DNA of 47,973 bases from Pseudomonadota bacterium (GTDB lineage Bacteria; Pseudomonadota; Gammaproteobacteria; Arenicellales; Arenicellaceae), in assembly GCA_018660405.1 (NCBI GenBank), contig JABJKL010000123.1, forward strand, positions 1 to 47,973. The letters run 5' to 3'. Position 1 is the stretch's first letter. Each line of letters starts with the position of its first letter. Positions 33,017-41,834 of this stretch are shown here, piece by piece. A model generated the notes under the pieces. That model did not search any database. It saw nothing but the letters and a program-made list of their open reading frames with translations, and was not told the DNA's origin. Position numbers and translations under genes: made by a program.

Positions 33017-34471
33017 GGGGATTTCCGGGTAATCCAGACCTACATACTGCTGCATTAACCGTACCACCTGATGGCTATAGCCAGCCTCATTGTCGTACCA
33101 AATATAGAGCACCGCACGATCACCTTCCACGATGGTTGCCTCACCATCGACGACTCCGGCGGCGTTAGATCCAACCAAATCAGATGACACAACTTCGGTC
33201 GACCAGGTAGAACCTATTTGATCCTGATAGCGTGAATTGTACGACACATCGCGCAGAAATTCGTTCATCTCATCACGCGTTGTTTTCTTGCCTAAATTAA
33301 GATTGGTAACCACCATGGACACGTTTGGAGTGGGCACACGAATTGCATTTCCGGTCAACTTACCGGCCAATTCAGGCACCGCTTTTGCTATCGCTTTTGC
33401 GGCACCCGTTGAGGTCAACACCATATTTAACGGTGCGCTACGACCCCTTCTATGTTTGGGATGATAATTATCGATCAAATTTTGGTCATTCGTGTAACTG
33501 TGAATGGTTTCTACGTGGCCAGATTTAATTCCGTATTTGTCATTGACCACTTTAAGTACAGGCACTATCGCGTTAGTCGTACACGATGCCGCGCTGAGAA
33601 TTTTATCGTCGGCAGTTACTTCATGGTCGTTAACACCATATACAATGTTTTTAATCTCGCCCTTGGCGGGCGCCGTGAGCAGCACTCTGGAAACCCCTTT
33701 GGCTTGCAAATGTTGGCCAAGGCCGGCCTCGTCTTTCCACACACCGGTGTTATCCACTACCAAGGCGTCATTAATGCCGTATTGGGTGTAATCAACCTCA
33801 CTGGGTGAACTTGCATAAATAAACTGAATATAATTACCGTTAACCACCAATACGCGATTCTCTCGATCGACTGATACCGACCCCTCGAAAGCACCGTGTA
33901 CCGAATCGCGCCGCAATAAACTTGCGCGCTTGAGTAAATCGGCCACTTCATCGCCTTTGGCGCGAACTACTACGGCCCGCAAACGCATTTTTTCACCCGA
34001 ACCCGCCCGGTCCACCAGCAAACGAGTAAGAATCCGGCCAATTCGACCAAAGCCATAGAGCACGACATCTTTAGGCTCAGCACTGTAGTCATCGCAATCC
34101 TGCAAAATCGTGGCGAGACGATCATTCAAAAAAGCATCCATATTAGTTTCATGGTCGACAACGTACTCCTGCGCCAATTTACCCAAATCCAAACGGGCCG
34201 GACACAATTTCAATTCAACCAGTTTCTGGAGCATTTCGAAACTGACTTTTATGTCCAGCTCGTTACCCACAATCAGGCGCGCTAAACGATGGCCCTTGAC
34301 AATATCGATTGTCGTAGCGGGCACCATTTTACGCCCAAACATACGCAAAACTAATCCGCGCTGACGATACAAACGCCCAAGTATTGGAATCATTTGCTCA
34401 GCCAAAGTAATTTTTTCGTTCCAAATATCCAGATGAGAATCGATAACGTCACGCACGTCGCTGGTCTCCAT
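33005..34471 (-). CDS. gap: Glyceraldehyde-3-phosphate dehydrogenase, long form
   Basis: 488 aa. The catalytic domain starts at about residue 140 with the NAD-binding loop VLYGFGRIGRILTRLLV. The catalytic Cys is in AASCTTNAIVPVLK, followed by HSYTNDQNLIDNYH and KHRRGRSAPLNMVLTSTGA. It ends WYDNEAGYSHQVVRLM. The N-terminal extension of about 130 residues is absent from E. coli GapA but is found in a group of longer proteobacterial GAPDHs (from memory, related to Pseudomonas proteins). The extension is helical; its role is unknown. The direction (glycolytic or gluconeogenic) cannot be read from the sequence. Confidence 0.92.
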   Translation of the reverse strand: METSDVRDVIDSHLDIWNEKITLAEQMIPILGRLYRQRGLVLRMFGRKMVPATTIDIVKGHRLARLIVGNELDIKVSFEMLQKLVELKLCPARLDLGKLAQEYVVDHETNMDAFLNDRLATILQDCDDYSAEPKDVVLYGFGRIGRILTRLLVDRAGSGEKMRLRAVVVRAKGDEVADLLKRASLLRRDSVHGAFEGSVSVDRENRVLVVNGNYIQFIYASSPSEVDYTQYGINDALVVDNTGVWKDEAGLGQHLQAKGVSRVLLTAPAKGEIKNIVYGVNDHEVTADDKILSAASCTTNAIVPVLKVVNDKYGIKSGHVETIHSYTNDQNLIDNYHPKHRRGRSAPLNMVLTSTGAAKAIAKAVPELAGKLTGNAIRVPTPNVSMVVTNLNLGKKTTRDEMNEFLRDVSYNSRYQDQIGSTWSTEVVSSDLVGSNAAGVVDGEATIVEGDRAVLYIWYDNEAGYSHQVVRLMQQYVGLDYPEIPART

Positions 34472-34656
34472 ATAAGTTACTACTCAATAACTGTTTTTGA
34501 GGGGGCGGGCATGATACCAAAATCGGTTTCAAAATGTTCATCACAAACCCATAAGATTTTAATGATCACAACAACCCCTATGCCAAAAGAAAGCTGACTA
34601 AGTAGTCTACGCGTGTTACAAAAGATCTTTAATTTAAGTGATTCCCAAGGTCAACA

Positions 34657-35613
34657 ATGAAACGTATGCGCACTTATTTCCAATTGTTTTTTTTCAGCCT
34701 ATTGGCATTCACTGTAGGTTGTTCCCGAACGGGAGATGACGTGGTCGTTAACCCTGGCTTACGAGCATCGGTTTTGATTTCTGCCGCGGATCTCGCGCAA
34801 CAATTGAACAACCCGAACTATCAAATTATCGACATTGCGCAAATTCCAGAGGAATATGCCGAGGGGCACATTGCAGGTGCGCTTTTCGTCGACTGGCGAA
34901 TGGATATTACAGATCCTGCGGTACCCGATCTGTTTAACCTGCCCCCACAAGCAATGTACGAAGGCTTGATGGATCGATTGGGTGTTACACCCGACACCAC
35001 GGTTGTTCTATACGACAATTTCAACAGCCGCTTCGCCACCAGAGTGTTTTGGACCATGCGCTATTACGGACATAACACGATTAAAATTTTGGACGGCGGG
35101 CGCGGCGCATGGCTTGCAGCCGGATTCGATATAAGCACTGAAGCTCCAGTCGTTGAACCCAGTGACTATCGCGTTTCTACCATCAATGCCGAATTACTGG
35201 CCGAAATGCCATTCATCAAATCTCAGCTGACGGCCGATGGATTCAAACTCCTCGATGGTCGACCACACGCGCAATACACCGGGGAAGCACCCGGCAAGGT
35301 TTACCACACCGGCACTGAACACGCAGCACGCGGTCACATATATGGCGCGCAAAACGTGCCATGGAGTACAAACTTTAACGAGGACGGTACCTTCAAAAGT
35401 AACCAAGAGTTACTCGAACTTTATACCCCTCATGGGCTAACTCCCGACAAGACTATCGTGACTTACTGCAATGAAGGTCTGCACGCTTCCCCACCATGGT
35501 TTGTAATGCATGAGTTACTCGGTTACGCAGACGTGAAATTGTATGACAGCTCGATGGGTGAGTGGGCTAATCAGGCTGAGCCGAACTTAATCCTCGGCGA
35601 GCACTGTATGTAA
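34657..35613 (+). CDS. Rhodanese-like sulfurtransferase lipoprotein
   Basis: 318 aa with lipobox VGCS (Cys at about 22). Two rhodanese domains: the first (about 40-160) is inactive, with SRFATRVFWTMRYYG and ILDGGRGAWLAAGFD; the second (about 180-305) has RGHIYGAQNVPWSTNFNEDG and the active loop TYCNEGLHASPPWF with the catalytic Cys. This is the layout of thiosulfate and 3-mercaptopyruvate sulfurtransferases. The loop C-N-E-G-L-H differs from the CRxGxR of rhodanese and the CGSGVT of mercaptopyruvate enzymes, so substrate is open. A lipid anchor places it in the periplasm. Confidence 0.88.
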   Translation: MKRMRTYFQLFFFSLLAFTVGCSRTGDDVVVNPGLRASVLISAADLAQQLNNPNYQIIDIAQIPEEYAEGHIAGALFVDWRMDITDPAVPDLFNLPPQAMYEGLMDRLGVTPDTTVVLYDNFNSRFATRVFWTMRYYGHNTIKILDGGRGAWLAAGFDISTEAPVVEPSDYRVSTINAELLAEMPFIKSQLTADGFKLLDGRPHAQYTGEAPGKVYHTGTEHAARGHIYGAQNVPWSTNFNEDGTFKSNQELLELYTPHGLTPDKTIVTYCNEGLHASPPWFVMHELLGYADVKLYDSSMGEWANQAEPNLILGEHCM

Positions 35614-35639
35614 AAACTTTTTTATTGTGGTACGAGATA

Positions 35640-35738
35640 TGTTTTGTCAACTACCAGAATAACTCGCCGTAAACCCATCCATGGGGGCTCGACGCCAGCT
35701 CCCTGCTGGCGACGGTTATTCTGGTAGTTGGCAAAACA
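35640..35738. repeat. Structured palindromic element containing a CATCCATGG core
   Basis: Outer arms of 24 bases (35640-35663 and 35715-35738) match with one mismatch. Inside are two smaller hairpins: CCCATCCATGGG (35674-35685) and CGCCAGC / GCTGGCG (35693-35699 and 35705-35711) with loop TCCCT. It lies between convergent genes. From memory, sequences with CATCCATG hairpins in this arrangement are dispersed in many marine gammaproteobacteria; I could not check this. Confidence 0.85.
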
Positions 35739-35779
35739 CCAAACCCTGCAATACCCACTCTCACAAAGATCTTTAAAAA

Positions 35780-36781
35780 CTATTCTTCAGCCGATAACAA
35801 ATCTTCCATGCGCTGCACTATCTGGTCGGCCTTGTAATCTGACAACTTGAATTCCCACCCCTCGGTCGCTTTTCTCAAAGCCTCTATCTCGGTGGCTGAC
35901 AAAACGGTCGTTTGCCCTTCTGTCGATGCTAACTGAATTCTGAACCAATTCGCAGCGTCCTCGTTATCATCTTCTTTGTTTGCCAAAACCCGACTAAATA
36001 CAACGCGAACGCTATCGCTCAACTGAAAGGTTGTAACGGCATCGGCTTCACTATTCGACGCAGGACGGACTTGATCAAAATCAAGATTAAACAGCGCTGT
36101 ACCGAAGGAATTGACGATAGCTGAATATTTGAGCTCGCGACCCTCAGGCACATCATCTGTTTGATACGCACCGTCCTCTCCACGAACTACAGTTATTGAT
36201 TCCCCGTCACTGTGCTCGATACTGACTTCCAGAACATCGGTCTCCATGATATTAACTAACTCCGAAGCTAACCAATTCCGGACATCCAAACTGAAATCAA
36301 GGTCAGCATCAATTAACCATGCAGTCGGTTGATCTGCCACTCTTGCATAGCGGTATTCACCCTGCGCATTGCCAAATAATATGCGGTTGTTCTGATTCGA
36401 CCAGAACAAACCCACCTCTACGCTTGCTCCGTCAGCGACAATATCCTCAACTCCCAGGCGTGGATAGTACTCAGGCTTTGCGGTTTTCTCTTCAACGGTC
36501 TGCGCAGCGGCTATCGTTCTTAAAAAAACGGTGAGCCGATCAACATCCACAAAATAGTTTTGCGCTTGTTCCAACAGCCATTCACCATTCGTGTGACGCC
36601 GCATTACCAGCTGATCGGTATGATTACGTATTTCGACACGGTTGATATCGTCCAGGTTGGTGCCCATGTCGGGTACAAATAATTGGTTTGTTGTTTCGGT
36701 CTCGTTATTTTCCAGAACCAGAACAACGGCCAACATCACCAAAATAGCGACAGACAAGCTGATCAAAGTCGTTTTATTCAT
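35780..36781 (-). CDS. DUF4340 domain protein
   Basis: 333 aa. One N-terminal membrane helix (about 5-24, LISLSVAILVMLAVVLVL) and a large beta-rich periplasmic part. The family features INRVEIRNHTDQLVMRRHTNGEWLL, YPRLGVED and the repeated pattern LDVRNWLASELVNIMETDV are typical of DUF4340. GAGGAG precedes the ATG. It is the last gene of the Gld-like ABC set (28 bases after the GldG-like gene). DUF4340 proteins are regularly linked to such transporters; the function is unknown. Confidence 0.88.
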   Translation of the reverse strand: MNKTTLISLSVAILVMLAVVLVLENNETETTNQLFVPDMGTNLDDINRVEIRNHTDQLVMRRHTNGEWLLEQAQNYFVDVDRLTVFLRTIAAAQTVEEKTAKPEYYPRLGVEDIVADGASVEVGLFWSNQNNRILFGNAQGEYRYARVADQPTAWLIDADLDFSLDVRNWLASELVNIMETDVLEVSIEHSDGESITVVRGEDGAYQTDDVPEGRELKYSAIVNSFGTALFNLDFDQVRPASNSEADAVTTFQLSDSVRVVFSRVLANKEDDNEDAANWFRIQLASTEGQTTVLSATEIEALRKATEGWEFKLSDYKADQIVQRMEDLLSAEE

Positions 36782-36809
36782 CTATATCTCCTCGCCTAAT
36801 TCCTTCCAA

Positions 36810-38774
36810 CTATTTTCGCGCGCGCGCTGACCGATTTCCGAACCGTGAAAACACGCCAAAAAACAGAATTAATAAAGGCACCAAACCAATGTTTACGACC
36901 TTCAACAAACTCCCCAATTGCTCGATGTCCTGGGCCAAACTCCGTCGCACCCTACGCAGTTCTGTTCGAATCCGGGCGCGTTCTTCCAAAAATCGATCTA
37001 ATTCAGCTTCTTGTTGCGGGCTGAACGATATCTTGTCGCTGTCGTCCTGACGACTACTTTGCAGCTGGCCAAGGCGGCTCTCCAAATCTGAAAGCTCGGA
37101 TTGTAAGCTCTGCTCAGTCTCGCGATACTGCGCCTCAGCCGACAATCGCATGCCCTCGACCAGACTGAATGGCCGATTCGTCGTACCCCGACTCCTAACA
37201 CTGATTAAGTCTGCAGAACCCGTCAGATTGTCCAGGGCATTTATTACAAAATTGCCGTTGTCAGCAAATGCAGAAGGAAGTCGTTGACCAAAAAAGTTCT
37301 GTACCTGAACCCACAGTCGGTCACTCAATAAGTCCACATCGGCAACTAGCACCATTTGAGTTGCCGTGATCGACTCCGATATATGTTCACTCGTTTCTTC
37401 TGGCGCAATAGCGGGTTCCGCTTCACCAGAATCTATAGTCACAGAATCGTCAGCCTCGGCGTCAACACTATTAGCCGCTGGCCGACCGTCTGGAAATGCG
37501 GTCTTAATCGAGCCAGATAAGCGTGCCGCTATCACTTTGGTCGATCCCTGCCCCTTAAACTGTTCGAATAAAGCTTGCGGATCTTGTGTGAACTGCAACA
37601 TAAAGCTATCGACAGACTCTGCCTGTGCGCTAGAGCTGATTAGTGGCTGAAGGGTCAATGAGCTATCTTCGCTTACACTAAAATAACCGACCATCGACAG
37701 GTTTACCGTCTCAAGATCAGCGGTGATAACGTCTGTTGGATCAATCGCTTCGGAAGACGCACCGATAATACCTGGGTGCCTAACGGGTTGACCGTTAGGG
37801 CCACTTGACACAGGCAGGGCAAACAGTGGATCCAGCATTACCTGGTCGGTCGCGAACTCCACACCCCAGGTTTCAAACAAACTCCCCAAGGTCGAGCTTC
37901 CGGGTTGAGGGGGCATGCCCTGCCCCATGGGAGGGCCAGGTGCGGCTTCCGCCAACGGGTCGACGAATATCAGCGCCTTGCCACCCGCCAATAGATACTG
38001 ATCAATATTGTAAAGAGTCGCTTCGCTCAATTCGGCAGGATGAATGATCCACAGCAAACTCATATCAGCGTCGAACGAACCTGCGTTTTGATCCACAACT
38101 TCAACATTGAATAAACTCTGCGCTTGCTCAACGACCATCCAGGGCGAGCTTGGCTGTCCCGTACGCGGGTCCAGGCCCCCCGCAACCTCGGTACCGCTAA
38201 GCAAACCAATTTTAATCCGTTCGGGCGTCGCCAATGTAGAAACCAGCTTCGCTAAATCGTACTCAATAAACGACTCTCTATCTGGCGCAAAAAAAGGAAT
38301 GCTCTGTTCGTCACCGATCGTATTGGTGCCGACCAGTCCGAGATACAGCGGATCTGCGCCAATACCGGTAGAAACTCCCTGCAACCCATATTGTGCTGCT
38401 CGATCTTCTTCTTCCGAAAACGGCACCGGATCAACCTCGGTCAACCGTAACTTACCATCGCTAAGGCTTTCGAACTCACGCAGCATTTCACGCACCCGCC
38501 GTGCGTAACCTCGTAAACTTTGAATATCTTCGCTCGCCTGGTCTGAGAAAAACAAATATAGATTTATCGGCTCATCGATATTTGCCAACACATTCTCGGT
38601 ACCCTCTGACAATGTATAGAGCTTGTTCTCGGTAAGATCAATTTTCCAACCAGCGAACAATAAATTGCCAAGCATCACCGCTATAACAAAACCAACGGCA
38701 AGCAAAGCAAGGATTGCCCCACCCATCTTGCCTGCTATACCAGCAGCTAACGTTTCGGACTTATTATTACTCAT
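36810..38774 (-). CDS. GldG-like ABC transporter substrate/auxiliary protein
   Basis: 654 aa. An N-terminal membrane helix (about 25-48) is followed by the motif GWKIDLTENKLYTLSEGTENVLANIDEPINLYLFFSD, the hallmark of the GldG / ABC-type auxiliary family. A large periplasmic domain follows, with ILWIIHPAELSEATLYNIDQYLLAGGKALIFVDPLA. A coiled coil lies near the C-terminus (about 555-625), and a final helix NIGLVPLLILFFGVFSRFG is followed by a basic tail. I chose ATG 38774; a TTG at 38816 overlaps the permease end. The internal acidic stretch (about 440-470) looks like an insert. Confidence 0.88.
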   Translation of the reverse strand: MSNNKSETLAAGIAGKMGGAILALLAVGFVIAVMLGNLLFAGWKIDLTENKLYTLSEGTENVLANIDEPINLYLFFSDQASEDIQSLRGYARRVREMLREFESLSDGKLRLTEVDPVPFSEEEDRAAQYGLQGVSTGIGADPLYLGLVGTNTIGDEQSIPFFAPDRESFIEYDLAKLVSTLATPERIKIGLLSGTEVAGGLDPRTGQPSSPWMVVEQAQSLFNVEVVDQNAGSFDADMSLLWIIHPAELSEATLYNIDQYLLAGGKALIFVDPLAEAAPGPPMGQGMPPQPGSSTLGSLFETWGVEFATDQVMLDPLFALPVSSGPNGQPVRHPGIIGASSEAIDPTDVITADLETVNLSMVGYFSVSEDSSLTLQPLISSSAQAESVDSFMLQFTQDPQALFEQFKGQGSTKVIAARLSGSIKTAFPDGRPAANSVDAEADDSVTIDSGEAEPAIAPEETSEHISESITATQMVLVADVDLLSDRLWVQVQNFFGQRLPSAFADNGNFVINALDNLTGSADLISVRSRGTTNRPFSLVEGMRLSAEAQYRETEQSLQSELSDLESRLGQLQSSRQDDSDKISFSPQQEAELDRFLEERARIRTELRRVRRSLAQDIEQLGSLLKVVNIGLVPLLILFFGVFSRFGNRSARARK

Positions 38775-38818
38775 ATCTATGTACTCTATACTCTTATTAA
38801 TATACTGGGGGCCCAACC

Positions 38819-39553
38819 CTAATCAGCCTGCTTCATTTGTAAGACTATAGTGTTGGCATATAAAAACGCGCCTATTAACAACGCGAAATAAAGAATGTCT
38901 CGAAAATCAATCACGCCTCGACTAATGCTGGCGAAATGGGTCATAAAACTAAGTGCCGCAATGCCGTCAACAAATACTTGAGGAGCCCACCCTGAGAACA
39001 AGTTTAATACCAGCGGTAATCCAGCAAGCAAAAACCCAAAACACACTACGATGGTGATAATAAAAGCGATAACCTGATTTCGCGTGAGTGCTGACAAGCA
39101 AGCGCCGATAGCCAAAAACCCTCCGGCCATCAACAAACTGCCCAGATATCCCGCCAGTATCGCGCCGTTATCAGGCTCACCTAGAATGTTGACAGTTAGC
39201 CAAATCGGGAAACTAAGCGTCAGAGCCAAGGCTGTGAATGCCCATGCAGCTAGAAACTTCCCTAATACGGCTTGCCACGGAGTAATGGGTAACGTCATCA
39301 AAAATTCAATGGTGCCCGACTTGCGCTCCTCGGCCCAAAGTCGCATCGTCAGCGAAGGCACGAGAAACAAATACAACCACGGTAGATAGTCAAAAAATGG
39401 CCGCAGATCCGCCTGCCCCCGCTCATAAAAACCACCTATCTCAAAAGTGAAGGTGCCGGCTAGAACCAGGAATATGATCAAAAACACATACGCCACTGGC
39501 GTGGCAAAATAGCCCATAAATTCTCGATCAAAAATAGCTTTGATTACACTCAT
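38819..39553 (-). CDS. ABC-2 type transporter permease, GldF-like
   Basis: 244 aa, six membrane helices. The start IFDREFMGYFATPVAYVFLIIFLVL and the segment WAEERKSGTIEFLMTLPITPWQAVLGKFLAAW are characteristic of the GldF / NosY-type permease family. It overlaps the ATPase gene as ATGA (39550-39553). In Bacteroidetes, GldA, GldF and GldG are needed for gliding; in gammaproteobacteria the homologous set has no settled role. Confidence 0.9.
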   Translation of the reverse strand: MSVIKAIFDREFMGYFATPVAYVFLIIFLVLAGTFTFEIGGFYERGQADLRPFFDYLPWLYLFLVPSLTMRLWAEERKSGTIEFLMTLPITPWQAVLGKFLAAWAFTALALTLSFPIWLTVNILGEPDNGAILAGYLGSLLMAGGFLAIGACLSALTRNQVIAFIITIVVCFGFLLAGLPLVLNLFSGWAPQVFVDGIAALSFMTHFASISRGVIDFRDILYFALLIGAFLYANTIVLQMKQAD

Positions 39554-40272
39554 GCGGCTTTGCCCCCGGTTATCTCGCGAAACACGTCGTCCAATCGGCC
39601 AGTGCTCGACTCTGCAACTAACTCAGCAGGCGTCGCATCGCGCAAAATCTTACCTTCAGCGATAATCAAAACCCGACTGCAAACGGCCTCAACCTCGTCG
39701 AGCAAATGAGTCGAAATCAATATCAGCTTGTTAGCCGACATCGATTTGATTAATTCCCGAACTTCGTACTTTTGATTCGGATCCAAACCATCAGTGGGTT
39801 CATCCAGTATCAATATGCCGGGATCATGCAAGATTGCCTGGGCAAGCGCTACTCGTCGTTTAAAGCCTTTGGATAAAGTGTCTATACTCTGATCAAGCAC
39901 CGGCTCCAAATGCAGCGCACTAATCACCTGGGCCATACGCGTTTGCAGAACATCACCCTGCAGTTCGCGCACCTTCGCCACGAAATTTAGCTGCGCGCGC
40001 GGCGTCATGTCTGAATAGCTCGGCGCGCCTTCAGGCAAGTAACCCATTCGTTTTCTGGCCGCCAAAGAATCTGTCGCCATATCATAGCCGTCGACTACCA
40101 CCCGCCCGCAACTAGGCGTGATAAAGCCGGTAATCATTTTCATGGTGGTTGATTTGCCAGCGCCATTGGGCCCCAAAAGGCCAATAACTTCGCCGGAAGC
40201 GCACTCAAACGATATACCGTCAACCGCGACAATCGAACCGAAATGTTTGCTTAATGCATCGATTTTAATCAT
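39550..40272 (-). CDS. ABC transporter ATP-binding protein, GldA-like
   Basis: 240 aa. Walker A GPNGAGKSTTMKM, signature LSKGFKRRVALAQA, Walker B LILDEPTDGLDP, switch His in STHLLDEVE. The signature has Lys in place of the usual Gly (LSKGF), as in several GldA and NodI-type ATPases. It is the first gene of the four-gene set and drives the GldF-like permease. The substrate is not known. Confidence 0.92.
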   Translation of the reverse strand: MIKIDALSKHFGSIVAVDGISFECASGEVIGLLGPNGAGKSTTMKMITGFITPSCGRVVVDGYDMATDSLAARKRMGYLPEGAPSYSDMTPRAQLNFVAKVRELQGDVLQTRMAQVISALHLEPVLDQSIDTLSKGFKRRVALAQAILHDPGILILDEPTDGLDPNQKYEVRELIKSMSANKLILISTHLLDEVEAVCSRVLIIAEGKILRDATPAELVAESSTGRLDDVFREITGGKAA

Positions 40273-40518
40273 GCGTAAAATAAATCCCCGGAGCTTACAA
40301 AAGCCCGCTCAACATGGCCCACTTAACATTGAATCTTGCGTCCAGAACAGACGACCTGAATGAAATTATTGTGGCTTCACTACAGGGAATTTTCAAGCCT
40401 TGTAAAATGAAAGTTCCTTAAGAAAACCGCAGGACAACCATAGCACTAAACCCGGGTGCTTGGGAAAAATCATACTTGACAACCTTCTTCCACCATTTTT
40501 CTCCATCCCAGCTTGTTT

Positions 40519-40524
40519 TATAAT
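40519..40524 (+). promoter_or_regulatory. Perfect -10 hexamer close to the DUF2461 start
   Basis: TATAAT ends six bases before the ATG at 40531 and no ribosome site lies between. If this is the real -10, transcription would begin at or next to the start codon, giving a leaderless message. No good -35 is found at 17 bases; TTGACA at 40476-40481 is too far. Confidence 0.3.
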
Positions 40525-40530
40525 CACGTA

Positions 40531-41220
40531 ATGAAAAAAACATTCTTCACCAATGAACTGTTTAGCTTCCTTACTGAATTGGGTGCCAACAACGACCGCG
40601 AATGGTTTAACGACAACAAAATACGCTACATCGAACACGCACGCGAACCGATGCTGAATTTCATTGAAGCTTTGGGGAAACCTCTGCTTAACATTAGTGA
40701 ACATTATATCGCCGACCCGAAAGTAAATGGTGGGTCCATGTTTCGCATTTATCGCGATACCCGGTTCTCTAAAAACAAAACTCCCTATAAAACACACATA
40801 AGCATCCAATTGCGGCATGAGGCAGGCAGAGATGCACACGCACCCGGGTTTTATCTACAATTGAAACCTGGCGGCTGTATGCTCGGCGGTGGAATATATC
40901 GCGGCGACAACGTAGCGCTTGGCAAAATTCGCGATCGAATTGTAAATAAAACCGATGAGTGGCTGGCCCTGCAACGCGATGATACTTTCAACCAGACATT
41001 TGGCCAGATAGTCGGAGACGGCCTTAAGCGTGTTCCGCGAGGCTTTGATAAAGAGCATCCGTGTGCCGAAGACCTCAAGCGAAAAACACTCTTTATACGC
41101 CATGAATTTGATGATGAACTGGCCTTGTCACCCGAATTCCTTGATAAAATCGTACGCTTATTTTCCGATGCGTCACCTTTTATGAAATTCATCACCACCG
41201 GTCTTGGGCTAAGATACTGA
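40531..41220 (+). CDS. DUF2461 (TIGR02453) family protein
   Basis: 229 aa. Family motifs: FTNELFSFLTELGANNDREWFNDNK near the N-terminus, FRIYRDTRFSKNKTPYKTHISIQ in the middle, and GFYLQLKPGGCMLGGGIYR. The family is widespread in bacteria and fungi; its function is unknown. I chose ATG 40531 over an in-frame TTG at 40513. The stop overlaps the next start as TGATG, so the two genes are probably cotranslated. Confidence 0.9.
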   Translation: MKKTFFTNELFSFLTELGANNDREWFNDNKIRYIEHAREPMLNFIEALGKPLLNISEHYIADPKVNGGSMFRIYRDTRFSKNKTPYKTHISIQLRHEAGRDAHAPGFYLQLKPGGCMLGGGIYRGDNVALGKIRDRIVNKTDEWLALQRDDTFNQTFGQIVGDGLKRVPRGFDKEHPCAEDLKRKTLFIRHEFDDELALSPEFLDKIVRLFSDASPFMKFITTGLGLRY

Positions 41221-41753
41221 TGTTTCGACTAACACTGCAACTCCTTCTCATAGCCAGTCTCGTTGGTTGCATTAGCACTCCACCAAGCGAAGCTGAATGG
41301 CCTGACAATTTGCCCCCTCGCTCGCTATATGAATCTATGTGGACACAAGACCCGTCAAACCAGATGGTGCAGAGCCTGGATAGCTATCTTAGATGGGTGT
41401 TGCGTTTCTATCAGGGGTGGCCGGTTTACGACTATGGCTGGCTGGATCTGACTCGCGATGTGCTGACCTCCATTGAAAACCCGGTAAAGCAGGAACTTCT
41501 CGCACCTAGATTGGTCGAGCTGGGAAGGGTGATATCTATCGAGTGGTCAAAAGATTCGTCAGATCACTATATTCGCACACCGACGATAAGCATATGGGGT
41601 GACGCACTGCGTGAAGCGGTTATCCGTGATGATGTTCAAGCCCTAACCGACAAAATATTTAAAGATATTGACCAGTTAGCCAGTCGGCAACTCGACCTGA
41701 AGGACGTTACGTTGAAGCGCTACTACGATATCGAAGAAGAAGATTTTTTTTAG
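41220..41753 (+). CDS. Lipoprotein of unknown function
   Basis: 177 aa. Lipobox LVGC (Cys at about 17) follows a hydrophobic start. The mature part is mainly helical, with an aromatic-rich segment LRWVLRFYQGWPVYDYGWLDLTRDV and an acidic end. I do not recognise the family. Coupling with the DUF2461 gene (TGATG overlap) suggests linked expression, but the partner is predicted cytoplasmic while this protein is exported. Confidence 0.8.
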   Translation: MFRLTLQLLLIASLVGCISTPPSEAEWPDNLPPRSLYESMWTQDPSNQMVQSLDSYLRWVLRFYQGWPVYDYGWLDLTRDVLTSIENPVKQELLAPRLVELGRVISIEWSKDSSDHYIRTPTISIWGDALREAVIRDDVQALTDKIFKDIDQLASRQLDLKDVTLKRYYDIEEEDFF

Positions 41754-41834
41754 CGCCTTGTAACGTTGTGTCTCTAGCCAGTTTTAAAACAACCTTTTCC
41801 ACTTTTGAGTCTCGCTTATTCTCAACTTTCTAAA

